From Mesorhizobium tianshanense (lineage in GTDB: Bacteria > Pseudomonadota > Alphaproteobacteria > Rhizobiales > Rhizobiaceae), in the NCBI RefSeq assembly GCF_007830515.1, contig NZ_VLKT01000018.1, positions 62,001 through 126,000 of the forward strand: DNA of 64,000 nucleotides, written 5' to 3'. A program made the position numbers and the translations under genes. Of the stretch, positions 48,802 to 57,074 are shown in pieces (position 1 is the first letter of the stretch; every line of letters starts with the position of its first letter). The notes below the pieces were generated by a model. It was not told where the DNA came from and searched no databases. It saw nothing but the letters and a program-made list of their open reading frames with translations.

Positions 48802-49791
48802 TTAGCCGGCCAACACCTTGCCATGGGATTTGGGCGGAGCCGCTGAGGCAGTTGCACGACCAACCAGCGCCGTCATGATCTCGGCGGCGGCAAGTGCCGC
48901 GATCACCTGCGGGCGCTTGTCCTTGACCGCATCGCCGCCGATCGGCGAGACGAGGCGGGCGAATTCCGCTTCGCTGCCGCCCGCCGACTTCAGGAACCAG
49001 TTGCTGAACGTCGCCTTTTTGGTCTTCGAGCCGATCATGCCGACATACGCGGTATCGCGGCGTTTCAGAGCCTCGGCGAGGATCAGGAAATCCAACGCGT
49101 GATCGTGGGTAAGAATGACGAAGGCGGTTCCGGCAGGGGCCTGGCGCACCATCGCCTCGGGCATCGGCGTCAGGATGGTTTCGACCGTGTCGGGCATGCC
49201 CTCCAGCGCCTCGGCCCGCGTCTCGACGACGATGAGGTGCACCGGCAGCAAGGCCACCGCCGACGCCAGCGCCTGGCCGACATGGCCGCCGCCGAAGACG
49301 TAGACATGCGGCAGCTGCGCTTCCTCGGCTTCCGCATTGCGAATGAGTTCGGCCTCGAGGGCCGCGTCAACCGGCCGTATCGATACCTCGACTCTGCCAC
49401 CGCAGCATTGGCCGATCTCGGGTCCGAGCGGGACGTCGAGCGTGGCGCTGACACCCCTCCCCCTTGAGGAGGGGGCGGCGAAGCCGCCGGGTAGGGTCGC
49501 CGCGGCAGTGCTCGACATTTTCTTAGGTCTCGTGCTCCCTCTACCGACCCCCTCTGGCCGCTTCGCGGCCATCTCCCCCTCAAGGGGGGAGAAGAGCAGC
49601 TGCCGCGCCTTGTCGATCGCCATATATTCGAGCTGGCCGCCGCCGATCGTGCCAAAAATCGCCGCGCCCGAGACGAGCATGAATGCGCCCTTCTCGCGCG
49701 GGGTCGAACCTTTTGTCCCGGCCACCTCGACCAGGGCGACCCGGCCGGCGCCGGCGAGAAAGGCTTTCAGGCTTTGCACTTTCGAGTTCAT
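48802..49791 (-). CDS. xdhC: Xanthine dehydrogenase accessory protein XdhC with a translated repeat insertion
   Basis: A 329-residue protein that supplies sulphurated molybdenum cofactor to XdhB. The N-terminal XdhC domain shows GTKGSTPREKGAFMLV and GGGQLEYMAIDKARQLL; the Rossmann-like domain has HVYVFGGGHVGQALA and YVGMIGSKTKKATF. The family normally passes directly from ARQLL to LDVPLGPEIGQCCGG. Here 51 residues (about 67-117), beginning FSPLEGEMAAKRPEG, are encoded by an in-frame palindromic repeat (49441-49593). The frame is intact, so it may still work. The start is ATG 49791 (alternative 49800). It lies 62 bases after xdhB. Confidence 0.9.
   Translation of the reverse strand: MNSKVQSLKAFLAGAGRVALVEVAGTKGSTPREKGAFMLVSGAAIFGTIGGGQLEYMAIDKARQLLFSPLEGEMAAKRPEGVGRGSTRPKKMSSTAAATLPGGFAAPSSRGRGVSATLDVPLGPEIGQCCGGRVEVSIRPVDAALEAELIRNAEAEEAQLPHVYVFGGGHVGQALASAVALLPVHLIVVETRAEALEGMPDTVETILTPMPEAMVRQAPAGTAFVILTHDHALDFLILAEALKRRDTAYVGMIGSKTKKATFSNWFLKSAGGSEAEFARLVSPIGGDAVKDKRPQVIAALAAAEIMTALVGRATASAAPPKSHGKVLAG
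49441..49593. repeat. In-frame palindromic repeat inside xdhC
   Basis: The 153 bases encode 51 residues absent from usual XdhC proteins. The core has CTCCCCCTTGAGGAGGGGG near 49455-49475 and CTCCCCCTCAAGGGGGGAG near 49573-49591, inverted arms similar to those of other rhizobial repeats. Translated on the minus strand it starts SPLEGEMAAKRPEGV, a peptide I recognise as a recurrent product of such repeats. Confidence 0.8.
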
Positions 49792-49853
49792 TTTTCGCAT
49801 TCCCGAAGGGAAATATAGAGTTTTTCAGCCCGATTTGCACGTTTTCGTCCGAC

Positions 49854-52202
49854 TCAGACCCCCGCCCTGACCTCGCCCTTCAGCCGTTCGATCGCCATCA
49901 GCACCCGCTCCGGCGTCGCCGGCGCGTCGAGGCGCGGGCAGATCCGATGGTCCGCAACGCTCGCCACCGCATCCGACAGCGCATGCAGCACCGACATGCC
50001 GAGCGGAAATGGCGGCTCGCCAACCGCCTTGGAGCGGTGCACCGTCGGCTCGTGTGCCTCGGGCCAGTCGGCCAGCGTCACGTTGAATATCTTCGGCCGG
50101 TCGGAAGCCAAGGGGATCTTGTAGGTCGAAGGCGCATGGGTGCGCAGCCGGCCCTTGTCGTCCCACCACAATTCCTCCGTCGTCAGCCAGCCCATGCCCT
50201 GGATGAAGCCACCCTCGACCTGGCCGAGATCGATGGCGCGATTCAGCGAGCGGCCGGTCTCGTGCAGGATATCGGTGCGCTCCACCATGTATTCGCCGGT
50301 CAACGTGTCGACCGAGACTTCCGAGCAAGCCGCGCCATAGGCGAAATAGTAGAAGGGATGACCCTCGCCCTTATCCCTGTTCCAGTGGATTTTCGGCGTC
50401 TTGTAGAAGCCAGCCGCCGAAAGCTGGATGCGCGCCATATAAGCTTGCTTGACGAGGTCGGCGAAGGCGATCTCCTGGTTACCGATGCGCACCCGGTTTG
50501 GCAGGAACAGCACCTGGTCGCGCGGCACCTGGTATTTTTCGGCGGCGAAATTGGTCAGGCGCTCCTTGATCTGCCGGGCTGCATTCTGCGCCGCCATGCC
50601 GTTGAGGTCGGAGCCGGAAGATGCGGCGGTGGCCGAGGTGTTCGGCACCTTGTCGGTTGTCGTCGCGGTGATCTTCACCTGGTCGAGGTCGATCTGGAAT
50701 TCTTCGGCCACGACCTGCGCCACCTTGACATAGAGGCCCTGCCCCATCTCGGTGCCGCCATGGTTCAGATGCACCGAACCGTCGGTATAGACATGGACCA
50801 GCGCGCCGGCCTGATTGTAGTGCGTGGCGGTGAACGAGATGCCGAACTTGACCGGCGTCAGCGCCAGCCCGCGCTTGATGAAGCGGCTGTTGGCGTTGAA
50901 GGCCTCTATGACGCGGCGGCGCCTCGCATAGTCGCAACTCGCCTCCAGCTCGGCAACGATGCGGTGGATGATGTTGTCCTCGACCGTCTGGTGATAGGGC
51001 GTGATGTTGCGGTCTGAGGTGCCATAAAAGTTCTTCTTGCGGATTTCGAGCGGGTCCTTGCCGACGGCAAAGGCGACTTCGTCGATGACGCGTTCGGCGC
51101 CGACCATACCTTGCGGCCCGCCGAAGCCACGGAAGGCGGTGTTCGACACGGTGTTTGTGTAGAGCGGCGCCGATTGCGCATGCACCGCCGGCCAGAAATA
51201 GGTGTTGTCGCAGTGGAACAGCGCGCGGTCGGTGACCGGGCCGGACAGGTCCGCCGAGAAGCCGCAGCGCGCCGCGAACATGAAATCGACGCCGAGGATA
51301 TTGCCGTCGTCGTCGAAGCCGACCTCGTAGTCGACGAGGAAGTCGTGGCGCTTGCCGGTGGCGATCATGTCGTCGTCGCGGTCCGGCCGGATCTTCACGG
51401 CGCGATGGTGCTTCTTGGCAGCTATCGCCGCGAGCGCGGCAAACTGATTGCCCTGTGTTTCCTTGCCGCCGAAGCCGCCGCCCATACGGCGGATTTCGAC
51501 CGTGACGGCATGGCTCGGCACGCCCAGTGCGTGGCTGACCATGTGCTGGACTTCGCTCGGATGCTGGGTCGAGGAATAAATCGTGACGTCCTGATCCTCG
51601 CCGGGAATGGCCATGGCGATCTGGCCTTCGAGATAGAAATGGTCCTGGCCGCCGACCCGCATCTGGCCTTTGAGGCGGCGCGGCGCCGCTTTGATCACAG
51701 CCGCGGCATCGCCGCGCTTCAGAGTCAGCGGCGGGGTGACCAGCTTGTCCTTGCGGGGATCGAGTTCGCCGATGTCGGTGACGAAAGGCAATTCCATGTA
51801 TTCGACCTTGGCCAGCCTTGTGGCGCGGCGCGCCTGCTCGCGCGTTTCGGCAATGACGCAGAAGATCGGCTGGCCGAAGAACTGCACCTTGCCGTCGGCC
51901 AGCACCGGCTCGTCGTGGCGGCCGGTCGGCGAAATATCGTTTTCGCCCGGCACGTCGCTGGCCGTCAGCACGTCGACCACACCAGGTGCTGCGCGCACCG
52001 CCGACAGGTCCATGCTGGCGATCATGGCGTGGGTGGCCGTCGAAAGCCCGAGGCAGCCATGCAGCGTGCCTGCCGGTTCCGGCATGTCGTCGATATAGAC
52101 GGCCGTTCCGCGGACATGCTTGTGCGCGGAATCATGGCGCTGGTCGGTGGCAACGCCGCCGGAAATTTTTTGCGCCTTGAGGTTAGGAGCGTGCTTGGTC
52201 AT
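49854..52202 (-). CDS. xdhB: Xanthine dehydrogenase molybdopterin-binding subunit
   Basis: A 782-residue molybdenum subunit that oxidises hypoxanthine and xanthine to urate. RRMGGGFGGKETQGNQFAA near residue 240, TAFRGFGGPQGMVGAERVI near residue 360 and SKAVGEPPFPLGMSVLHAL near residue 725 (catalytic glutamate) are all intact. The ATG at 52202 overlaps the xdhA stop as TGATG, so the two subunits are coupled. The order uraH-xdhA-xdhB-xdhC on one strand is a probable operon. Confidence 0.96.
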   Translation of the reverse strand: MTKHAPNLKAQKISGGVATDQRHDSAHKHVRGTAVYIDDMPEPAGTLHGCLGLSTATHAMIASMDLSAVRAAPGVVDVLTASDVPGENDISPTGRHDEPVLADGKVQFFGQPIFCVIAETREQARRATRLAKVEYMELPFVTDIGELDPRKDKLVTPPLTLKRGDAAAVIKAAPRRLKGQMRVGGQDHFYLEGQIAMAIPGEDQDVTIYSSTQHPSEVQHMVSHALGVPSHAVTVEIRRMGGGFGGKETQGNQFAALAAIAAKKHHRAVKIRPDRDDDMIATGKRHDFLVDYEVGFDDDGNILGVDFMFAARCGFSADLSGPVTDRALFHCDNTYFWPAVHAQSAPLYTNTVSNTAFRGFGGPQGMVGAERVIDEVAFAVGKDPLEIRKKNFYGTSDRNITPYHQTVEDNIIHRIVAELEASCDYARRRRVIEAFNANSRFIKRGLALTPVKFGISFTATHYNQAGALVHVYTDGSVHLNHGGTEMGQGLYVKVAQVVAEEFQIDLDQVKITATTTDKVPNTSATAASSGSDLNGMAAQNAARQIKERLTNFAAEKYQVPRDQVLFLPNRVRIGNQEIAFADLVKQAYMARIQLSAAGFYKTPKIHWNRDKGEGHPFYYFAYGAACSEVSVDTLTGEYMVERTDILHETGRSLNRAIDLGQVEGGFIQGMGWLTTEELWWDDKGRLRTHAPSTYKIPLASDRPKIFNVTLADWPEAHEPTVHRSKAVGEPPFPLGMSVLHALSDAVASVADHRICPRLDAPATPERVLMAIERLKGEVRAGV

Positions 52203-53683
52203 CAAGCCGCCTCGTGCCGCGACATCTGGATCGGCGCCTTGGTACCACTGGTTTCGGCAAAGAAGCGCAGCAGCAGGTTACGCGCCGCCAGCGCCCGGTA
52301 TTCGGCCGAAGCGCGCATGTCGGTCAGCGGGGTGAAATCCCTGGCGTACTCGGCCATCGCCACCTGCACCGTCTCTTCCGTCCAAGGCTTGCCAAGCAAC
52401 GCATTTTCCACGCTGAAAGCCCGCTTCGGCGTCGCCGCCATGCCGCCATAGGCTATGCGCACCTCCGCCGCCGTGCCATCCCTGGCCAGGGTCAGCAGGA
52501 ACGCGCCAAGTGCCGCGGTGATGTCCTCGTCACGGCGCTTGGTGATCTTGTAGACGGCGAATTTGATGTCTCTGCCCGGCACCGGGACATGCACGGCCTC
52601 GACGAATTCGCCCGGCTGCCGGTCCTGCTTGCCATAGGCGATGAAGAAATCTTCGAGCGGGATCGCCCGCCGCCTGTTGCCCCGGCGCAGCGTCAACCGC
52701 GCACCGAGTGCGATCAGCGGCGGCGGCGTGTCGCCGATCGGCGAGCCGTTGGCGATGTTGCCGCCGATCGTGCCCATATTGCGCACCTGGTCGCCGCCGA
52801 TCCGATCGAACAGCGGCCCTAGCGCCGGGATGCGCTTGGCTAGCGTCGAGAAGGCTTCGGTATAGGTGACGCCAGCGCCGATCGAGATGATGCCGTTGTC
52901 TTCAGAAATCGTACTTAGCCCGTCGAGATTGCCGATGAAAATCGCCGGCGCAATATCGCGCATATGTTTGGTCACCCACAGGCCTACATCGGTCGAACCG
53001 GCAACGATGGTGGCACCTGGCTCTTTGTCGAACACGCTGGCCAGATCATCGGCATCGGCCGGCACAACCAGCCGCTGCTTGCCCGAGCCGATCTCGATGC
53101 GCGCGCCGTCTTTCATGGCCGCGAGCTTCGTCGCAATCGTCTTGCGCTCCGCCGCCAGCGGATCCTTTGCGGCCTCGCCGTAGCTGGAAATGGCGCGTGC
53201 GGCACGGGCGATTGCCTCGTAGCCGGTGCAGCGGCAGAGATTGCCCTGCAGCGCTTTTTCGACGGCTGCACCTGAAGGTTCAGGTGACCGCATCCACAGG
53301 GCATAAAGCGACATGACGAAGCCCGGCGTGCAGAAGCCGCATTGCGAGCCGTGGAAGTCGACCATCGCCTGCTGCACCGGATGCAGCTTTCCCCCTTCGC
53401 CGCGCAGATGCTCGACGGTCACGACATGGGTGCCGTCGAGCGAGCCGAGGAAGCGGATGCAGGCGTTGACGCTTTCATAAACCAGACGGCCGGATGAGAG
53501 CCTTCCGACCAGCACGGTGCAGGCGCCGCAATCGCCTTCGGCGCAACCTTCCTTGGTGCCACGCAGCGAGCGGTTGAGCCTGAGCCAATCGAGCAACGTC
53601 GCGTCGGGCGTGACAGTCGTCAGCGCCATGTCCTCACCGTTCAGGATGAAGCGGATCTCATTGCGGGTCTTGACCTTGGCCAT
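52202..53683 (-). CDS. xdhA: Xanthine dehydrogenase small subunit (2Fe-2S and FAD)
   Basis: A 493-residue subunit. The first 2Fe-2S cluster is bound by GCAEGDCGACTVLVG, the second by QCGFCTPGFVMS and GNLCRCTGYEAI; the FAD domain follows with ATIVAGSTDVGLWVTKHM and GTIGGNIANGSPIGDTPPPL. Electrons from the molybdenum centre pass to NAD here. The ATG at 53683 follows GGGGGAG by eight bases, three bases after the uraH stop. All cluster cysteines are present. Confidence 0.96.
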   Translation of the reverse strand: MAKVKTRNEIRFILNGEDMALTTVTPDATLLDWLRLNRSLRGTKEGCAEGDCGACTVLVGRLSSGRLVYESVNACIRFLGSLDGTHVVTVEHLRGEGGKLHPVQQAMVDFHGSQCGFCTPGFVMSLYALWMRSPEPSGAAVEKALQGNLCRCTGYEAIARAARAISSYGEAAKDPLAAERKTIATKLAAMKDGARIEIGSGKQRLVVPADADDLASVFDKEPGATIVAGSTDVGLWVTKHMRDIAPAIFIGNLDGLSTISEDNGIISIGAGVTYTEAFSTLAKRIPALGPLFDRIGGDQVRNMGTIGGNIANGSPIGDTPPPLIALGARLTLRRGNRRRAIPLEDFFIAYGKQDRQPGEFVEAVHVPVPGRDIKFAVYKITKRRDEDITAALGAFLLTLARDGTAAEVRIAYGGMAATPKRAFSVENALLGKPWTEETVQVAMAEYARDFTPLTDMRASAEYRALAARNLLLRFFAETSGTKAPIQMSRHEAA

Positions 53684-53686
53684 GTC

Positions 53687-54061
53687 TCAGCTCCCCCGGT
53701 AAGTTGAATAGCCGTAGGGCGAAACGAGCAGCGGCACATGATAGTGCACTGGCTCGGCCAGGCCGAAGCGGATCGGCACGCTGTCGAGGAAGGCCGGTTC
53801 CGGCAACTTTGTTCCCTGTCGGCGCAGATAGTCACCGGCCGCGAAGACCAGCTCGTATTGACCGGTGCGGAATTCCGCGCCGGCCAGCAGCGGCGTGTCA
53901 CAGCGGCCGTCGGCATTGGTGATCGCCGTCTTAAGATGCGTCCGCATGTCGCCGTTGAGGCGGTAAAGCTCGATCGACAAGCCTGCCGCCGGCCTGCCGG
54001 TCGCGGTGTCGAGGACATGGGTCGTCAGACGTCCGCCTTCGGCTTTCGACGTTTCCGCCAC
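53687..54061 (-). CDS. uraH: 5-hydroxyisourate hydrolase (transthyretin-like)
   Basis: A 124-residue HIU hydrolase, which opens 5-hydroxyisourate to [24 protein letters not shown] at the start holds the N-terminal signature histidine, and the protein ends YSTYRGS, the C-terminal YRGS of the family; [13 protein letters not shown] precedes it. The start is GTG 54061 because GGGAG lies six to seven bases upstream; the upstream frame to 54133 runs through the operator-like repeats. First gene of the uraH-xdhABC unit and divergent from puuE. Confidence 0.93.
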   Translation of the reverse strand: MAETSKAEGGRLTTHVLDTATGRPAAGLSIELYRLNGDMRTHLKTAITNADGRCDTPLLAGAEFRTGQYELVFAAGDYLRRQGTKLPEPAFLDSVPIRFGLAEPVHYHVPLLVSPYGYSTYRGS

Positions 54062-54075
54062 TGGCTGCTCCCATT

Positions 54076-54113
54076 CCCGGTACGGTCGAACATGCCCGGT
54101 ACAGTCGAACATG
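54076..54113. repeat. Tandem 19-base direct repeat upstream of uraH
   Basis: CCCGGTACGGTCGAACATG at 54076-54094 is followed directly by a copy at 54095-54113 with one base change. Each copy carries the half-site GTCGAACATG. Confidence 0.7.
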
Positions 54114-54119
54114 TTTGAC
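54104..54119. promoter_or_regulatory. Candidate operator between uraH-xdh and puuE
   Basis: GTCGAACATGTTTGAC is a near-perfect 16-base dyad (14 of 16 symmetric) with core AACATGTT. One half-site is repeated 19 bases away in the tandem repeat, so a regulator could bind at two spaced positions. It lies 43 bases upstream of uraH and 135 bases upstream of puuE. Confidence 0.5.
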
Positions 54120-54254
54120 GAATTGTGCGCCAATTAAAGGCGATGCATAAGTCCCGGTCGAGCGAAGTGCTGCAAAAACACTTTCAAAAATTTCGGGGGA
54201 ATGCGCGAGCGGCCCTTTCGACTATCCTGATCACACCATCCGGCAGGAGCGACG

Positions 54255-55679
54255 ATGCGTTACGAACGAGACATGCGCGGCTACGGCGCCAATCCGCCGG
54301 ATCCGAAATGGCCAGGCGGGGCGCATGTCGCGGTGCAATTTGTCGTCAATTACGAGGAGGGCGGCGAAAACTGCATCCTGCACGGCGACAAGGCTTCGGA
54401 AGCCTTCCTGTCCGAGATCGTCGGCGCCGCGGCCTGGCCTGGCCAGCGCCATTGGAACATGGAATCCATCTACGAGTATGGCGCCCGCGCCGGCTTCTGG
54501 CGATTGCTGCGCCTGTTCACCGAGGCTGAGGTGCCGGTCACCTGCTATGGCGTCGCCTCAGCGCTTGCGCGTTCGCCCGACCAGGTTGCGGCGATGCAGG
54601 AGGCCGGCTGGGAAATTGCCTCGCATGGCCTGAAATGGATCGACTATCGCGATCATGCGCCGGAGGACGAGCGCCGCGATATGGAAGAGGCGATCCGGCT
54701 GCACTACGAGGTGACCGGGGCACGGCCGACCGGCTGGTACACCGGCCGCACGTCGATCAACACCGTGCGGCTGGCCGCGGAAGAGGGCGGCTTCGACTAT
54801 GTATCGGACACCTATGATGACGAATTGCCATACTGGTTCGAGCATGATGGCAACCAGAAGCCGCAGCTCATCATCCCCTACACGCTCGATGCCAACGACA
54901 TGCGTTTCGCCACGCCGCAAGGCTTCAACTCGGGCGACCAGTTCTTCGCCTATTTGAAGGACAGTTTCGACACGCTCTATGCCGAGGGCAAGGCAGGGCG
55001 GCCGCGCATGATGAATATCGGCTTGCACTGCCGCCTCGTCGGCCGGCCGGGCCGGACCGCGGCGCTCAAGCGTTTTGTCGATTACGTCAAATCGCACGAC
55101 AAGGTCTGGCTGGCGCGGCGCATCGACATCGCAAGGCACTGGCAAGAGGTCCATCCGTTCCGGCAGCCCTCGCTGCGCCCGTCGAAAATGGAATTCGAGG
55201 CCTTCGTCCGGGCTTTCGGCGGCGTGTTCGAGCATTCGCCGTGGATCGCCGAGCGCGCCTACGAGCTGGAACTCGGCCCGGCGCATGACAGTGCCGGCGG
55301 CCTGCACAATGCGCTGTGCCGTGTCTTTCGCGGCGCCAGCGAGGCCGAGCGGCTCTCGGTGCTCAACGCCCATCCCGACCTTGCCGGAAAACTGGCCCAG
55401 GCCAAAAGGCTGACGGCGGAATCGACCAGGGAACAGGCTTCCGCCGGGCTCGACGCGCTGACCGACAAGGAGCGCGAGCTGTTCTCCAAGCTCAACGCCG
55501 CCTACGTCACCGGTTTCGGCTTCCCCTTCATCATCGCGGTGAAAGGCAAGACCAAGCAGGATATCCTGGCGGAGTTCGAGGCGCGTATCGGCAACAGCCG
55601 CGGCGTCGAATTCGAAACCGCCTGCAAACAGGTCGAGCGCATCGCACTGCTTCGCCTCAAGGATTTACTTCCACAATAG
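54255..55679 (+). CDS. puuE: Bifunctional allantoinase PuuE / OHCU decarboxylase UraD fusion
   Basis: A 474-residue fusion. Residues 1 to about 305 form a polysaccharide-deacetylase-like allantoinase (MRYERDMRGYGANPPDPKWP; VAVQFVVNYEEGGENCILHG; EIASHGLKWIDYRDHAPEDE). From about residue 312, MEFEAFVRAFGGVFEHSPWI and VLNAHPDLAGKLAQAKRL are the OHCU decarboxylase, with its HPDLAG motif. It would catalyse two consecutive steps: OHCU to S-allantoin (UraD half) and allantoin to allantoate (PuuE half). CAGGAGCGACG precedes the ATG. Divergent from uraH. Confidence 0.92.
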   Translation: MRYERDMRGYGANPPDPKWPGGAHVAVQFVVNYEEGGENCILHGDKASEAFLSEIVGAAAWPGQRHWNMESIYEYGARAGFWRLLRLFTEAEVPVTCYGVASALARSPDQVAAMQEAGWEIASHGLKWIDYRDHAPEDERRDMEEAIRLHYEVTGARPTGWYTGRTSINTVRLAAEEGGFDYVSDTYDDELPYWFEHDGNQKPQLIIPYTLDANDMRFATPQGFNSGDQFFAYLKDSFDTLYAEGKAGRPRMMNIGLHCRLVGRPGRTAALKRFVDYVKSHDKVWLARRIDIARHWQEVHPFRQPSLRPSKMEFEAFVRAFGGVFEHSPWIAERAYELELGPAHDSAGGLHNALCRVFRGASEAERLSVLNAHPDLAGKLAQAKRLTAESTREQASAGLDALTDKERELFSKLNAAYVTGFGFPFIIAVKGKTKQDILAEFEARIGNSRGVEFETACKQVERIALLRLKDLLPQ

Positions 55680-55703
55680 GCTTTGGCTTCCACAATAGGC
55701 TTT
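55668..55703. repeat. Tandem repeat across the puuE stop codon
   Basis: CTTCCACAATAGGCTTT at 55668-55684 recurs at 55687-55703, a 19-base period. The first copy contains the TAG stop of puuE. It looks like a recent slipped duplication. Confidence 0.7.
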
Positions 55704-55710
55704 TAACTTT

Positions 55711-56574
55711 ATGGATATGATCAAAATGGCCGACCGAACCTACTACGCGCCGCATGGCGGCCACCCCGGCCAGAGCGAGTTGCTGACCGGCCGCGCCGTC
55801 TTCACCGAGGCCTATGCCGTCATCCCCAGGGGCGTGATGCAGGACATCGTCACCAGCGCCTTGCCGTTCTGGGATGAGACCCGCGTCTGGGTGCTGTCGC
55901 GCCCGCTGTCGGGATTTGCCGAGACGTTTTCGCAATACATCGTCGAGATCGCGCCCGGCGGTGGCAGCGACCGGCCGGAACCGGATGCCGGCGCAGAGGG
56001 CGCCTTGTTCGTGGTCGAGGGCGAGCTGACCGTCTTGGTTGCCGGCGAGATGCATATGTTGCTTCCAGGCGGTTTTGCTTTCCTGCCTCCGGCCAGCGGA
56101 TGGACCGTTCGCAACGAGAGCGGTGCTGCCGTTCGCTTCCACTGGATCCGCAAGGCTTACGATGCTGTCGAAGGCATCGACGTTCCGCAAGCCTTCTTTG
56201 CCAACGAATGGGACATCGCTCCGAGCCCGATGCCCGGCACCGATGGGCGCTGGGCGACGACGCGCTTCGTCGACCCGGCCGACATGCGCCACGACATGCA
56301 TGTCACCATCGTCACGCTCGAGCCGGGCGCGGTCATCCCCTTCGCCGAGACCCATGTCATGGAGCACGGCCTCTATGTGCTGGAAGGCAAGGCGGTCTAC
56401 CGCCTCAACCAGGACTGGGTCGAGGTCGAGGCCGGCGACTATATGTGGCTGCGCGCCTTCTGTCCGCAGGCCTGCTATGCCGGCGGTCCGGGAAAGTTCC
56501 GCTACCTGCTCTACAAGGACGTCAACCGGCACGCCAAGCTCGGCGGCGCCGGCGTCGCGGGACGCGCGCCATGA
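55711..56574 (+). CDS. (S)-ureidoglycine aminohydrolase (bicupin)
   Basis: A 287-residue protein with two cupin domains: EGALFVVEGELTVLVAGEMH near residue 95 and HVMEHGLYVLEGKAVYRLNQ near residue 215, each with metal-binding histidine/glutamate residues. It matches the AllE/YlbA ureidoglycine aminohydrolase family, which releases ammonia from (S)-ureidoglycine to give (S)-ureidoglycolate. The start is 55711 or ATG 55726. Its stop overlaps the allA start (ATGA), so the two are co-translated. Confidence 0.9.
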   Translation: MDMIKMADRTYYAPHGGHPGQSELLTGRAVFTEAYAVIPRGVMQDIVTSALPFWDETRVWVLSRPLSGFAETFSQYIVEIAPGGGSDRPEPDAGAEGALFVVEGELTVLVAGEMHMLLPGGFAFLPPASGWTVRNESGAAVRFHWIRKAYDAVEGIDVPQAFFANEWDIAPSPMPGTDGRWATTRFVDPADMRHDMHVTIVTLEPGAVIPFAETHVMEHGLYVLEGKAVYRLNQDWVEVEAGDYMWLRAFCPQACYAGGPGKFRYLLYKDVNRHAKLGGAGVAGRAP

Positions 56575-57074
56575 GCCGCATCGTCGCGCGGCCGCTGACC
56601 CGTGAGAGCTTCGCCGAGTTCGGCGACGTCATCGATATCGGCGGTGACAACCACTATCCGATCAATGGCGGCAAGGCGGAGCGCTATCACGACCTCGCCA
56701 CCGCCGAGGCACAGGGACCGAACGCGCGCGTGCTGATCTCGATGGTGCGCGGCACGCCTTACGCCTTCCCGCTGAAGCTGACGATGGTCGAGCGCCATCC
56801 CTTCGGCAGCCAGGCTTTCATCCCGCTGTCGCCACGACCGTTCCTGGTCATCGTTTGCCATGATGGCGACGAAGGTCCCGGCGAGCCGCACGCCTTCATC
56901 ACCGCGCCCGGGCAAGGCGTGAACTATCCGCGCAATCTGTGGCACGGCGTGCTGACGCCGATCGGCGAGGCCCAGGATTTTCTCGTCGTCGACCGCGGTG
57001 GTGACGGTTCCAATCTCGAAGAGTGCCATCTCTCGCACGCTTACGAGATCTATCTCCCCGACGGGATGGCATGA
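56571..57074 (+). CDS. allA: Ureidoglycolate lyase
   Basis: A 167-residue enzyme that splits (S)-ureidoglycolate into glyoxylate and urea. IVARPLTRESFAEFGDVIDI and NHYPINGGKAERYHDLA at the start, then ERHPFGSQAFIPLSPRPFLV and YPRNLWHGVLTPIGEAQDFL match AllA; the length equals the usual family length. The ATG overlaps the bicupin stop and its own TGA overlaps the following deaminase start, so three genes run as one coupled chain. Confidence 0.94.
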   Translation: MSRIVARPLTRESFAEFGDVIDIGGDNHYPINGGKAERYHDLATAEAQGPNARVLISMVRGTPYAFPLKLTMVERHPFGSQAFIPLSPRPFLVIVCHDGDEGPGEPHAFITAPGQGVNYPRNLWHGVLTPIGEAQDFLVVDRGGDGSNLEECHLSHAYEIYLPDGMA

